This document shows positions 29,557 through 43,336 of a stretch of 64,000 nucleotides of DNA, piece by piece. Each line of letters begins with the position of its first letter. The first letter of the stretch is position 1. The stretch comes from Chrysoperla carnea (lineage: Eukaryota; Arthropoda; Insecta; Neuroptera; Chrysopidae), in assembly GCF_905475395.1 (NCBI RefSeq), contig NC_058339.1:35845172-35909171 (forward strand), read 5' to 3'. The notes under the pieces are model-generated. The model was given only the letters and a program-made list of their open reading frames with translations. It did not search any database and was not told the DNA's origin. The position numbers were made by a program, and so were the translations under genes.

Positions 29557-31014
29557 CTAAAATAAATCCGAAATAATAAGTGGAGAATTCAACCCAAATA
29601 AGTTAGAAAAATGGACATTACATTTTCTAGAGAATATAATTCATTGTAGCTTCTTTCCTAAAATGCCCAAATAGCCTTTAGAAAGCTCAATAGGCGAAAT
29701 ACAGTTTTAATTTTTTAATAGTAATTTCGATTAAAGAACCATGGACATGAACAGAAGTGGACACCGCTGGATACAAGTTTGTTATTACACTCTCCTGTGC
29801 TACTACTTGGTTCGGTAAAGAATTCTATATTGGGAGAAAGCTGATAATATCTAAACAGATTAACAAATTTTTATCAAATATAACTCAATCACATCGATAA
29901 ATAACAATTTTCAAATAAAAAAGACTAAATCTTTTTAAAACTCCGAAAGATAAACCATCCATTTTGGACAAAAGTGAAAATAAAAGAAAGTTTGATTCAT
30001 TGACTTATGAAAACGTCAGACAAAGCTCAGCACATTTGGAAATATGTGCAAAATGATTTTTCACATTACCACGTACGAATGTTAACATCAAGGAACAGTG
30101 CTCAGATATTTCCATAAACCAATTGACCAAACAAGTATATTTCTCTCCATTTGCGATATGACAATATTAATTGACCTACTAAATATTCAATAACGGGCCA
30201 ATACAGTTAAATTATAACGGACAAATAAAAAATAAAAAATTATGATAATTCCATACATAGTCAACCAAAACTTTACATTATTCTATATCGAAATATTTCT
30301 ATTATGATGAAGAAATTAAAATTTTTAGCAGTGATTGACCGTATGACTAATAATTTACAATCATTAAAATATAATTTAAAATTGATAGCTGTTAATTAGT
30401 CTTTATTTATTTGAATTAAGAAATAACCTTGTGTAGTTGAGTTTTAAAATAGAAACCAAATTATTTTTAATCATTAGATAGATGTGTTCTGTGTATGTTT
30501 TATAACAGAAGTATTAAACTTCACACAGAAAAAAAATTATTTATTTCTTTTCAGTAGATCAAGGTTAATTAAATGTTCAATTATTAAATACATCTTTTCA
30601 ATTTGATTCGTTTTTTAATTAATGAATTCGTGGTTAATACCAAATAAGAAAGATTAAAATTGAATTGCGTTTGAAGTCATTTGAAATGATACTCGAATTC
30701 ATTAAATTGTACAATTTATTACTTAATAATTATTGGTAGGATTTTTGTTTGCAGCGCTGTCAGACGAGAGGTGCTGAAAGTGGAAAACCCGTTTTTTGAT
30801 CAAAAATTTAATGTCCCGCGCGAGACGCCCGATTTTAATGGATAATTTAAAAAACATATTTTGTTAACAGAGTTAATGCTAGTGTTTTTAATGTCCCGTT
30901 TTTAATTTACTGAAAACCTAATGAAGTCGGAGTTTTTCTTTTGAATTTTTCCTTTTCGAAGTCTCGATTTTATGAAATTCTTTACGGATCATATTATCAT
31001 TAATACGCTTCGAT

Positions 31015-31170
31015 CGGCACCTCAATGAAGTCGATATTATTTTTTGTTCACGTGATATGGATGAGGAAATAATTTAAGTAAAAACTCGCCCAACTTTCGG
31101 TCAACACTTCAACGAAATCGATTTCTTTTTTTGTTTGCGCGATATCGATTAGGAAATAATTTTAGAAGAA
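31015..31170. repeat. Degenerate tandem duplication, ~87-bp unit
   Basis: Two copies share the pattern TCAATGAAGTCGATAT / TCAACGAAATCGATTT, then TTTTTTGTT, GATAT and AGGAAATAATTTTA, offset by about 87 bp. A third weaker trace (TAATGAAGTCGGAG) lies near 30920. Divergence is high. Confidence 0.5.
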
Positions 31171-34100
31171 ATAGGTATGCTGTATAAAAATAGAAAAAAA
31201 ATTTTTTTTTCAAACACATATTTTTGCTAGTATAAAAGTGCTCTTTTTCAAACTATTTTTTCAAATTTAATATAGTTAAGCTTATGTTTCTACTTTCCAC
31301 TTTAAAACTATAATAGTTTTTCCCACTGTTTCAGTTACCGCCAAGTTTTTAATTCGTAATCCTAGTTTCAAATTCTATTAGGTGTAAGATCAGTTTAATA
31401 GTATCTGGATATGATAAATTGTCATCAGCGGTAATCAAGTGTTTCGTATTTTATTTGCATAATACGGCAATAAATCTTTAGATATGACAAGTGCATATTT
31501 TCCAGAGAAAATTAGCAACCAGAAGTATATACCCCGCTTTAATTTGCAGAGATTGTGGCCAAATATCCTGATTCAAACAATTATGTAATGATATTGAAGC
31601 TCTAAAACGAATACTTGTGAAGTAAACGAGCAATAAATTAATGGTTTTCGAACTATGTAACTCGAAAACTATTCATTTCATAACTATTTTATCATATAGA
31701 TTTTTGGGCGGACTTTTAATTACATTTTAATCTTTCCGGGATAGGTAACTCATAATAAATTTTTCGGAATTGAGATTAATGAAAATTAAAAAAAAAGTAC
31801 AGGTAAAAATTATCGGACTAAATTTTGTATTGGAAAGTAAAAATTTAAGATCATATTGTGAACATTATCTTATTGTTTATTAAACGTATCTCAATACAAC
31901 AATATATAGTTCTCAACAATGAGCACGTTCTTAAAAACAAAAGAAAAAGCCTGTAAAATTTTTCATAAACAATACAAGCTGTTGCTACACATTAAAATAT
32001 TTATAAAATATAAATATACATATAAACAAAAGGGTGTGTTTACCTTTTCAACCCCCATACAGAAAAACTCGCTAAACTAACACAATAAAATTCCATGTCA
32101 GGAGACACGTTTATACAACATCGTGGTGCTCCTATAACAGCTGCAACACACACTACACAACTGTTACTTACACACTAAAATTGTGTGTACGATTCAAACA
32201 AACAACGAGCTTGAAGCTTTAATGCTACTGCTTCTGCTTACTACCGACATATTATATTGTCGTTATATTTGATAGCCGTTGCTACGTTGTGCCAACGATA
32301 TGATATACGTGCATTCGATAACATTACTTTGGAGTAGGTATATGTGAGATGCTGATGCTATTTTGTTTTGTTGATGGTTGGCTAGCGAGCACATGAAAAT
32401 TTCACTCAAATTTTTTTACGTCTGGTACATTTGTAGACATAAAAGTTGAATCTACCTGATCGAAGAAATAATAATCTTAGTGAAAAGAGAGTACTGACAA
32501 CTCATATACCTGTATATCTAACTCAATATATAGCTTTAATAAATTAACTGAGCGATAATCGCAGCAGAACGCAACTAATTATGGCAGACGCAAAAATTTA
32601 GTTATTTTTCATAATCATGAGGTTGTCTGTATAAAAACTTTTTTCTAAACTAGCTGCGAAACGTTTTACGCTAGAATTCTCGGATCTCTTTTGTTGACCA
32701 GTGACAGTTGCTGCAAACGCAATTTTCGGTTCATTTCGATTTTAATTTGTTTATATTTAATTTCCAAAATTTTACAAATTATTTCTTGCTCTAAAACTTT
32801 GTAAAATTGTTCAAGATACTGGATAAACTTTGTAGAACTTAGCCTTTAATGTGTATTTTGATTGACAGGTATATTAAGTTTACTAGTCACAGGCGCTGAA
32901 TATCTTAGTACAACGATTGACAGAAACGAGAATAATAATAACTTATAATTTGTAGTATTATTTTCACAAATACAAAATCTTTTTAAATTACGTGATTACA
33001 AAATCGGTTTTAGTTTGGTAAAATGTTTTTGAGCTTATGTGTACTCCTCCGCGCATGGTGGCCACGCATTTATATATATTTAGGTGGAACAACAACAGTC
33101 GAACTCCTCGAATGTTTTCTCAATTCTTGTGTATACATGTAATGGTTGTTAGATGAAATATTATATGAATTTTCCTCTGAAGACACATAGATTCGATGTT
33201 TACAATTATCTGGAACGTAAGATGTATTACAAACTTCAAGTTATTTGTTTGGTACATGCAACTTTTCAATAAAGCTCTGCTGTTTCGATTTTTTTAGACA
33301 TCTTAAGCTAGAAATGTATTGCCATGCTGGTAGAGTTGGACATAGATCATAATAGATAAAAGTTTCTTTAAAAAAGCTTAGAAAATAAGTCTGGGAAATG
33401 GAAGTGTAATGTATTGAGACGCTTCTCCTTACTAAGTATATCTATTTATTTGTATATATATATTTTTTCGCTTACAGGGAGATGAATGAGCTGAAATTCG
33501 GTATGTATCTAAGGTTTTATGCGAATCTATAGTATAAAAGCGACGATTGATTTCGTTTATCTCATTTTTAAAGCGCCGCGCATTAATTCTACATCCAGTC
33601 CAAAGTGAGTGAAAAATTTAAAAAAAAAAGGAATGAAAATCCCATATTCTTTAATAAGCGTTCTAATGATAAGAAATATATGGGAAGGGGGGGGAGGATA
33701 TGATATTAGTTATGGTACATCTTGGAACAAGCGCCCAACTGATGAAATCGTTGTAAATATCAGACATGCCATTTGAGCCATAATAAATGGCCACAATATG
33801 GTAGTCCTGAATTATAAAACAGAAAGATTGATCAAATTTCCATCATTATAGCGTATGTTTTGACGATTTATATAATCACGACTTTATATTTTGCTCAATA
33901 CTTCCTTTTCTCAGACCTTTACAAAAATGTGCTTGTTTTTTGTTAAATTGCTAAGGAAAATATCAAAGATATATCCGATTTTTATCACTTTCCCCTATAA
34001 AAACCTTTTTTATTGATATCAATTGAAATTTATACCTAAAACATTTCTTGAAAGGCATCTCTTTTTGTTTTCCAAAGTCTTAAACTTTGATAATAGGATA

Positions 34101-37100
34101 ATATTTCAAATTCAAAACTTTCCTAATAAATCTCACTTTCTAGCAGAAACTTTCTTTAAAACATAGACAGAAAATAACATCAAAATTCCCTGAAGGGAAT
34201 TAAAAAACTAAATTGGTTTTGATATATTGGAATAAAAAGTAATGGTATAGACATGTACTGTTCCTTCGGGATATTCGCAGAAAATAGTAAACAGTAAACA
34301 CATCTTTTGGCATTATTACTATATGCTTGCAATATTCGCTCCGAGCGTGAATTTCGTTTCCATGACAACGATACACTACTTTAATTATAGAATTAATGGA
34401 TGCATATATAATTGTGTGGATTGCATTGAAAACTTACATTTAAAATTTAATATTCTTGTTTCACAAATTTAAATAAATAATTACGATAATTAACATTTGA
34501 AAAATAATATTTGTACAATTTGATTTCTTATTTTCACAATTTTTAATGCATTAAGTTTAATTAATTAGTGTTTTTCAATCATTTTAATTTGACAGTTTCT
34601 ATATCATTAACATGTAAATAATTGCAAATTAGTCATAACAGCCCACTTTATCTCCAAAATTTTTCACTTAAAGCGCTGGCATCGATTTTATTATCCCCAC
34701 CATGACTACGCACACAACGAATACATATATATTGTACATGTGCTTGCAAGAGCTCTAGTATCATTGACCTCATTTTCTTCGTTCGTTCGTCAAAGTTTTT
34801 TCCACTCTTGTGAAAATTCTTCTCTTGTCAATAATAATAATGATGAGGATTTTTCATCAGTATAAATTTTTTTTTATTACTGTTTTGTTTCAAAAGCTTT
34901 TAAAAAGTTTCGTTTAATTTATTTTACATTTTTTTCAATTTTCTTGACATAAAAAAGGCGTGTGCCTTTCGCAAACGAAATAGTATTGAAATATAATTTT
35001 TATTGTTTTAACTCTCCGGAAAAACAAGTATCGTGTTATAAGTTTGAACGCTCTATGTGACTGTCTATATGCAGTTTAATTCTGAAATGGGTTTCACGAT
35101 TTTTTATTTATTTTTGAAGCCGTGCGGCTTGGAACGATTTGAAACCAATTATGTTTGATTAAACTCTGATCAACCCTGGAAGATCTCATGCTGTCTTTAT
35201 CAATGCTTGGGTTGCGGTTATTTATTGCTTTCTGTTTCATCAGCAAGGTTTGTTGAATATTACAGAATTTAAAATGGAGCGATCTTTTCCAATATGCAGG
35301 TAGCATTCTTTTTGTGGCCTATATTTGTTTTAAAGAGTAAAATATATGTACATTTATATTGCTAATTAAATAATGTATTGCTTCTCTTTTATTTCCTTGC
35401 GCTTCCACCATAAAAATAAAATAGGGCAAAACTCTTACTTTTCGTTATATGCTTGCACTTGTATGCCAGTGATGTTTTCTTCGAAAGTAGGTTAGAAAAA
35501 AAGTAGTTTCCGCTTTTATATTTACTTTATGGAAAATTAATTTAGACCAAATCTGTCGAAAAGTGCATTCATTCTGGAAATACCTTAACAGATGAAATAA
35601 TATTTTCCTAATACCGGTTCTTAGACCATTAAATTCCAATTTACGTTCATATTGTTAATAAAAAAAGGCTTATTAAAATATTTTAATTAAAAATGCATGA
35701 AATTAATATAAAAGTCAAATTACTAAAATACAAAATATTTAATTTATTGAGTTATTTAATTTATTTCTATTTATTGAGTAACTTTAAAAGTAACCCTCTA
35801 TAGCTAGTGTAAGTATTAAGTAAATTAATACTATAAAAGGTATTAATTATAGCAAATTATATGATACAGAGATATAAATTGTTCTCCATCCCCATTTTAT
35901 CGCATATGATATTAATAAAGAAGCCACAAAATATACTGAATTTAATATAAGCAAAAATAATTACCTAAATACAAAAAAATTAGGTGAAATTTAATATATG
36001 AACGCGTAAATTAATATCTATTCAGAAACCTCTGAAATTATCAAAGGTGAAAGTGTAAAGACTCTGAATGATTATAATTGTTTAGTTCTATAAAAATATA
36101 AATCGTATTTATATATTATACATACAGCACCTGGATGACCGAGCTTTGCCCCACAAACTCCCTGAATACTAAATTTAATGAAAGTTGTTGGAGTCGGAAA
36201 CGGCTCCAACGGCTCGTTTTCAAAGGTAGGCACAATTGTGCTTATCGTAGGATTAATTTGGAAAACGCAGATTCATTAGTTGAGAATAAGACAAAAATTT
36301 TAATATAAAGTAAATTTTGGCCAGCAAAATTTGTTTTTCAACAAAATACGTTTAGAATGATCGATTTCATACTTTGTATTTATCTTTTTTTCAAAATGAT
36401 TTACAAAGCATTTGTAGTTTCTACCAAAAACTTTTACTCAAGGTTTTCGTTTAATTTCCTCAAGTTCGAATAGAATTCATAATCGAAATTGGAAACGAAA
36501 ATAATAAATAATATTATACGCTCACTTATTTAATAACTATCTTGAATATGGATAAACCATTATAATTTATGAGGCCCAAGGACCATTATTGTATTACATA
36601 ATCTTATTAATTTAGAATGTATTCACTCAACTAAGCCCACAATCTTGATTATAATCTATTAAGCTTACCTAAAAGCATATCATTATGTAAATAAGTATAC
36701 CATCCTATCTTTAATTGGACTATTATCTACTGTATTAGGATTGCATTGTCTTATTCTTTTAATAGAACGATTATCACTTGCCTAAATATTAAACGGAATT
36801 TCTGTTTAATCTGGCAAGTATAGTTGAAAAATTTGTTCAAAGCTCCACAAGTTTGTGAGGAATAACTTTTAGAAATATAGTGATGTATAAATTAAAATGA
36901 AATTATGAGAAATAAATAAAAGAAATCACAGGGAATCAACTAAAGTGTACAATAGATAAAGTAAAGTAATTACAGCAGGTAATTATAATGAGAGCGACCG
37001 AAAATTTAAAGATAACTTTAAAAACTTTCCATGTTATAAAGAAAACTACTTCGTCACCGTTCACTTCTTCGTCACTGTGTGCTATGGCAAAATAAATTCG

Positions 37101-37880
37101 GAAATTTTCGTTGATAGACATTATATATTTGCCAAATTGTGATTGTAAATCAGTTATATTAAAAATCTCATTTAGTTTAAAACCTAAAGCACAGTGTTCA
37201 TACAACCCCCAAAAAACAATAAAATACAGAAACACTAATCCAAACATATATACAACAACTTATTTTATATTCATTCATCCACGACAATAATCATGTAATG
37301 AATGTTTATTATTGCACTAGAAAGAAAATACCCATTGAAAAATTAATGATACAATCAATTCTTTTTCTTTATTAAATACAAATCTTTTACATTTACACGC
37401 ACTACTGCGCAAATATATCCCGTTTTCGATTATGATCTCCAATGATTAGAGATTTTGGGGCTCGAAAACTGCGATTTATCTGTTATTGAGTTTCATTTTG
37501 TAATTTATATGTTAGAGCTATAGTTGAATTTGTTTTTCAAACATTTCCTATCTTAAGAAACCAATTTTTTTTATGCTTAGATATTTTCATCATCATTATT
37601 AGCTTATGGATGTTTAATCAAGTTTCGGACTTACGCCAGTATCGAAGTGACTTTCTTCCCTTACGCAGATAACATAATTGTGGCGATCTAGAAATACTGG
37701 CGGCTATAGAGGCCTCAATTATAGGGCGGCTAACCGTATGATAGCGAATGTTGAGAGGCAATCACATTTATATATCAATCACAAAAGAGTATCTATAAGA
37801 GTATCTATCCTCTTACTTCCTCAGTGGATATAGTGTATGCTATAAACAAACACATAATTTAAAATATAAACAATAGGTAC

Positions 37881-38098
37881 CTGTAAAACGGTGATGTTTA
37901 CGAAAAAATGTTTCAAACAAAAGTTGTTTATTTTTTTAAAAAGAAACATTTTTTACATTTAAACTTTTGTTGTATCTCTTTTGAAGCTAACACGCGAACA
38001 CGCAATAAAAGTTTCTGCTGGATATCTCCTTTCTTTGTTTTTGAGTTTTCGTGTCGACAGATAGACAGTCAGGCAAACGGACTGACAACCAAAAATGG
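37881..38098 (+). repeat. Dispersed repeat R1, partial copy
   Basis: The stretch contains the R1 words GTGATGTTTACGAAAAAATG, TTCAAACAAAAGTTGTTTAT and ACATTTAAACTTTTGTT, then TGGATATCTCC, TTTTTGAGTT and a GACAGATAGACAGTC run. The left end and right terminus are missing and there is an internal deletion. Orientation is the same as the copy at 43337. Confidence 0.8.
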
Positions 38099-38704
38099 AT
38101 AAGTTATTCTAATCCAATTATGAGAGAAATTATAAACCAATCGTATTTGAAGTGTAGCGTTTCAAAGGAGGTAAAATTCAAAAATGAAAAATTTCTATTT
38201 TTAACTTCGATTTTGATGAAAATTGATAAATATCTTATTATTCAATTAAAATTTCATTAATATTTTTTAAATAGATTTTATAGTTTTTGAGATATTTTCT
38301 ACCAAATGACATCGTATATTCAAGAAAATACTCTGAGCTATAAATCTGTGTCCAATTACATTTTACCAGAGTCACAACACAACTTGAGACATGAAGAATT
38401 TTTTCGCATCATTGACAACAAAATCTATATGTATCTACATAAAAATATTGTCATCTGATTCTGAAATGCATTTTAATACTTCTTATACACTTAAAGCACT
38501 CAAAAGAGCTACCATATTATGTAGTTATTGTAACTACTGTGCATTGTGCAGTATTATAAAAATATACAAAGGATTTCTATCAAGCTTTTCTCATTTCATG
38601 TACCAAAACATAGAGAAATATCAGTTAGTTACCATGACAACGTGTACAATAATTGTAGTGATCGTGGTGAATACAAGGAGGATTTACTTCTAGTATAGTG
38701 TATG

Positions 38705-39302
38705 TAGTCGAAGAAACGAAATACTAAAAAAGGTCAAAGTTCGAAAAATTTGAATAGTAAGTCGGATTTGAATGCAGTTTTTCGCATTCGATTCGTTAGA
38801 GCATCTGGAAATTTTGTGTGACTTACATTGATTTATAAGAAAAAAATATGCATTAAATTAACCGTAAATATACTAAATTCACAATTCGGTTAATAGTGAT
38901 GAAAATTATTCCAAACTTGTTACTCGGAAGCTCCCAGGTACCTGGTGCCCGATTCTGTCGCGATATTCGTGTTCATAGACCTCAAAAACCCTCGAGTAAT
39001 GAATTTGAACCGATTATATAACGATTTTCCCGAAAACTCTTGATACCGTTTACCCTGGGTACCCGGCACCTCGGAGACAATTTGTGACACAATATTCGTG
39101 TTTAGTTAAGTTAGTTAGGTTAATTTAAAATGCAATTATAAAATGCATATTATTTATGCAAATTTCATATTTTTAATTTACTATAAATCAATTTTGGCCA
39201 CAAAATTTTCTGACGCTTTAAAGAATCGAATACCGAAAACCGTATTCAAATCTGATTAACTGTTCAAATTTTTCGAACTTTGTTGCATCGTTTCTGCGAC
39301 TA
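38705..39302. mobile_element. Foldback (MITE-like) element with ~165-bp inverted arms
   Basis: The left arm (about 38705-38870) and right arm (about 39135-39302) are imperfect reverse complements over ~165 bp, sharing GTCGNAGAAACGA, CAAAGTTCGAAAAATTTGAA, CGGATTTGAAT, GTATTCGATTC and AAAATTTTGTG. The interior holds two diverged direct copies built around CAGGTACCTGGTGCCCG / GGGTACCCGGCACC and ATATTCGTGTT. It is GC-richer than its surroundings. No transposase. Confidence 0.8.
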
Positions 39303-39859
39303 ATGGTATGTGTATAGTAGTTAACTGTTATCGTAGGTGGAGAGAGAAAATATTTGGTTTTAGAATTTTTAACGGGTACCGTCAAACAATGGTACAAGAG
39401 TTGATTATCGGTGGTTCGATTTTCTAAGCATGAGGGCTAGCAAAGTCAATAGATAATTTCTTTAAATTTCTAGTATAATTTTTGAGAGACGGTATTTTTA
39501 AGATCTAAAACTTTATCGAAATTTATAATTAGTAGAAAAACATTAATAGTTTAGTAAAAAACGAGAACATTTATCGATATTTTTTCTTATTGGATTTATT
39601 TTTTATACCATCTCAGAAAAATGAATATATTAACATATATAGGCAATTTTTTATACATATATGTAGAACTATAACTAAAAAATTATTAAAATTCATTAAA
39701 ATCATTTGTATTAGAAAGAAATTAGACAATAAAAAATGTTTCACAGTAATCATTTTTATTAGATTTTTATTCAATGCTCTCAGGAAAAGCAATAAAATAA
39801 ACATATAACATGAAACTTTTCTCCTCAGTCCTGAAAATTGGAAAAATTGTACTAATTCT

Positions 39860-40035
39860 TCACCATTCCAAGCTTTAAATAACGTGTTTTAAAAACCTGG
39901 AAATGAGGATGGTAAAACTAGATAAATTCTTTGAAGAAAATGATACGCTAGCACTTCTTTCCCATTCAAATTGTTTAATAACGTGTTTTAAAAACTCGGA
40001 AATGAGGATGGTAGAACTAGATAAATTCTATCAAT
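39860..40035. repeat. Tandem duplication, ~99-bp unit
   Basis: Two copies share AATAACGTGTTTTAAAAAC, GGAAATGAGGATGGTA and AACTAGATAAATTCT, offset by about 99 bp (ATAACGTG near 39879 and 39978). Similarity over the 3' half of the unit is high. Confidence 0.75.
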
Positions 40036-41929
40036 GAAATTTTTTTAGATTATGAATTATGATACGTTAATTAGGATTTGCATTAATTGAAGATTTAGGT
40101 AAGACTATGCGTATACGACACTCACTTGACCTCCCCCTCCTAAATTTTCAAAACTGATTTAGACTTACTCCAACTTCATTTAAAAGAAAATCAAGCTTTT
40201 TATCCGAAATTTTCTTGGCGCTCGTACATCCTATGCTTATTTAAGTTTATGGATGTTTACGGCTTCACATTAAGCAATAACTGATTCTAAGGGACGGATA
40301 AACCCATGTCGGGGCCCATAGGCTATACAACTGTACAATACAATGATCCGCCAGTGCTCATCCGACAAATTTTGGTTCGAAAGGAATGTGCCTAAGGTAC
40401 CCTAAAAAACTTCTACTAATAATATTCCCAATTTGATAATCTGTCCACTGTTAACGTTCGTTTTGACTTTTGAGAGAGAATGAGACACTGATTTTTCATT
40501 TTAAAATCTGACAAATAATTATGGGCGTAACCTATGATTAATCGTCTATTATAGAGGAATTAAAATCTATTTATTTATTTAAATCAAAATTTATTTAAAT
40601 AAAAAGTAGGATGTATGTATTTACAACAAAAAAATCTTACAATATAAATAAGCAATACACCAAAATTCTACTTAATTTAAATTACTTTTAAATGGATCTC
40701 ACACTTCACCTCTCTCTTGCTATGCTATGCACATGAATTTAATATAAATATTTTGAATTATAAAATATTCAAAATTAAATTAATGATTATTTATTTAAAT
40801 GAAGATCCATTTTCATACTAAATATTTATTAATAAAATAATAATATTTAAAAATTTCTACGCATTTATTGGAACTATGTTTGTTATTAGACAAGGAAATT
40901 TATAACACAAAAAACGTTAAAACGTGGATCGAGATACGGGTTTTTGAATTAGGTTCTCGAAGCTATTTATAAACTTTTTGAACATTGCAAATTATGGGGA
41001 GATAATTTTCCTTGTTTGTGAATTAAAAAATGAATGATTTAAGTAAATAATCATTACTTAATTTAATCATTTTTTGTACAATTTGTAAAGTAAAAAATTT
41101 TGAATTTTTTCAAAATAAAAAATATTTTGTATTTTTAGATCTGTTTCAAGTAAAAAAGTACTTTTATGATTTTTTCTCTCGCCGCTTAGTTTTCGAAATA
41201 AAAATTATTTAAAAATTAAAAATGCAATACACGCTTTTCATTTAAGAAAAATGTGTTATTTTTTCAATCTCTGAGAGAATTCGCTTAGCTAACGCAGCTC
41301 CTGCACTACGAATTTTTTTTTGAGTAAGGGAGAGTGTCTTTCAAGAAAACAACCTGTAACCCGGGATGAAACATTTCCAAATTAAATGTACTATTTTAAG
41401 CAAATAAAGTTATAAGTTTCTCCGTTGGACTTGCTCCTATAGAGTTGATGGATTCATGGTTTCGAACCTAACTTGTCTGTTTGTAGATTTCTGCAGGTGC
41501 AAATAGGGGTAGTATAGAGATCGCCCTCCATACGGATAAATGGAATCAGTAGTACGGATAAGTGTGGTCCAATAAGTGCGATCATTTTTCGAACAATAAT
41601 AGTTAAATTTTGAATATAACCTGTGTTTTTTTCTTGCTAACATGAAAACACACAACTTTGTTTTCTAAATGCTCTATAATGTACACGATAATATGATAAA
41701 AAATAAACTATGAAATTGTTATGCCTATTGTTTCACGATATTTTAATGGATATTATATAGGTGAACGTGATTCACGAAAAAATTCAGAACTAATTTTTTT
41801 TTTTTTTGAAAAAAAAAGATAATGTATCAACTATTGTAATGAAAGAAAAGTATATTTTTAAGAGAATACAAAATTCGAAAATAAAAAATGTTCTCATACC
41901 TTTGAAGAATTATTCAAGATTTTTTGAAT

Positions 41930-42460
41930 TTTACTTAAAAATTGCAAATGTTTGGGGAAAAATACATTGAATAAAATTTGTTAAGCATAAAATTTTCAAT
42001 CGATTTGTATATTTTGATTGTGCCCAATCTTTCGCATTTTCGGAAAAATCACTATTTAAATAAATATATACGAAGCATTCATAGTTATATTTGTATAAGC
42101 CGGAAAAGACTATATATTCATATCGATTGAAAATTTTGAGCTCTCCAATTGTGAAATTGAGTATTTTTTCTCCAAAATACATAGTTTTTGAATGAATCTT
42201 AATAACCAGAGGAAAAACGCGGAAAATTATATTTTAATATCAATTTTTCCGAAAATGCGATATAATTGAAATATATATATCGGTTGGAAATTTTATGCTT
42301 AACAACTTTTATTCAAAGTACAGAAAATTGTACATTGATGTAGATTTTTCAAGGAATATGAAAGGTAAGAAAAAGTTTATATATACAAATCGATCGGAAA
42401 TTGTACCCCAGATAACACCGCCTATTTTTTCTCTAAAATGCATTGTTTTCGAGTAAATTG
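41930..42460. repeat. Cluster of related ~100-bp repeat units in both orientations
   Basis: Units built around ATCGATTGAAAATTTT, then a middle segment, then TTTTTTCTCCAAAATACAT recur. One is in reverse orientation (41935-42025, TTGTTAAGCATAAAATTTTC). Forward units lie near 42110-42190, 42265-42330 (TATGCTTAACAAC) and 42380-42455 (ATCGATCGGAAATTG, TTTTTTCTCTAAAATGCAT). The arrangement could form cruciforms. No coding content is evident. Confidence 0.6.
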
Positions 42461-42898
42461 AAAAAAATTGTGGAAAATCGTTGATTTTTTCGAAATCAAC
42501 CTTTTTTTTTGTGTGAATATTTTTATTCTACCGATAAAAAGCTAAAAATTGACATAGGTTGCATTCCTGTACCCAAAACTTCAGTAAATTTCACCTAACT
42601 TGATGGGAATACTAGTAAAATGCACACCACAACTTAGTCACAAAATAGTTTTGTGACATTCAATGCTAACAATGTTTTTTCCCTCAAAAACTGTAAGCCC
42701 GATTGAGTGCATGAAAAACCGATACAATAAAATTAATTATAAAATCGGAGGTGAGCTGAGTTTGACATAAAAATAAAATGATAAACTTTTGTGTCATCAT
42801 TGGCATTGCTTTTTAAAATATTAGGTATATTAATCGTGAAAATTCACTTTGAAAATCATATTTGCAACCGACACTGCTAAATTAATACATTTTTTAAA

Positions 42899-43148
42899 AT
42901 GAAGTTACTGTCGATGTTTATGATTGTTGGTAAGTTATTGATTTACATACTTAAAAAAAAGGCTAATTTTTTTATTAAATATTCTGTTTGCTGTTGCAGT
43001 TGTTTTAATTTCTAGTGTAATGTTCAGTGGAGTTGCCGGCACCCATAATTCTGGAGGAGACAAAGGACAAAAAGATGGCAGTGGCTCAGGTGACAATTAT
43101 CTTATCCAGAATTCAGGGACTAATAGTTTTAACGGTGGAAGTGATTGA
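42899..43148 (+). CDS. Small secreted glycine-rich peptide, copy 1
   Basis: Two exons, 42899-42929 and 43000-43148, with GTAAGT donor and TTGCAG acceptor encode 59 residues. Residues 1-22 form a signal peptide (MKLLSMFMIVV start, cleavage likely after GVAG). The mature ~36 residues are hydrophilic and rich in Gly, Ser, Asn and Asp, with no cysteine. A paralogue lies at 48254-49214 with the same exon 1 sequence pattern, the same intron phase (1), and recognisable similarity in the ~150 bp upstream and in the 3' UTR. AATAAA follows at 43211. I recognise no named family. Glycine-rich secreted peptides in insects include immune, cuticular and silk-like peptides, and which applies is unknown. Reality is supported by conservation of signal peptide and splice sites against the divergent copy. 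Confidence 0.75.
42930..42999 (+). other. Short intron of secreted peptide copy 1
   Basis: A 70-bp intron sits inside the signal peptide, ending in a T-rich tract and TTGCAG. The orthologous intron in copy 2 is ten times longer because of an insertion. Confidence 0.8.
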
Positions 43149-43210
43149 ATAGGTCAAGAAAAAATTAAAAATAATGTATAACAGTTTAGTTTTCAATGTT
43201 GTAAGCTTTG

Positions 43211-43216
43211 AATAAA
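43211..43216 (+). terminator. Poly(A) signal of secreted peptide copy 1
   Basis: AATAAA stands 63 bp after the stop codon. It lies in a 3' UTR segment also conserved in copy 2 (TTTCAATGTT, then GAGCTTT or AAGCTTT, then AATAAA), which raises confidence. Confidence 0.7.
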
Positions 43217-43336
43217 AGCAAATTCATTAATAAGATTTAATTGGATAAGTTATTTAAAAACCTCAAATTTACCCAATTTCTATTCTTTTACTATAATGCA
43301 GTTTTCTTGGAATGAAAATGTCAAATATATATAAAA

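Larger units (their letters stand above)
25581..42898. other. Long gene-poor region
   Basis: About 17 kb with no supported coding gene. It may hold 5' non-coding exons or a promoter of the rhomboid gene. Recognisable structures are the foldback elements at 29269-29556 and 38705-39302, an R1 fragment at 37881-38098, tandem duplications near 31019-31170 and 39860-40035, a repeat cluster at 41930-42460, and a possible repeat start at 36125 (ACCTGGATGACCGAGCTTTG). The ORFs here of up to ~103 codons lack recognisable domains. The rest is A/T-rich. Confidence 0.5.

Noticed and set aside
29360-29560. 66-codon plus-strand ORF
   Set aside because: It lies across the centre and right arm of the foldback element, so it is a by-product of the palindrome.
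36936-37247. 103-codon minus-strand ORF with hydrophobic N-terminus and C-terminal membrane-like segment
   Set aside because: It could be a small membrane protein, but its hydrophobic stretches are what A/T-rich DNA encodes by chance. There is no recognised motif, splice partner or upstream signal, so it is not listed as a gene.
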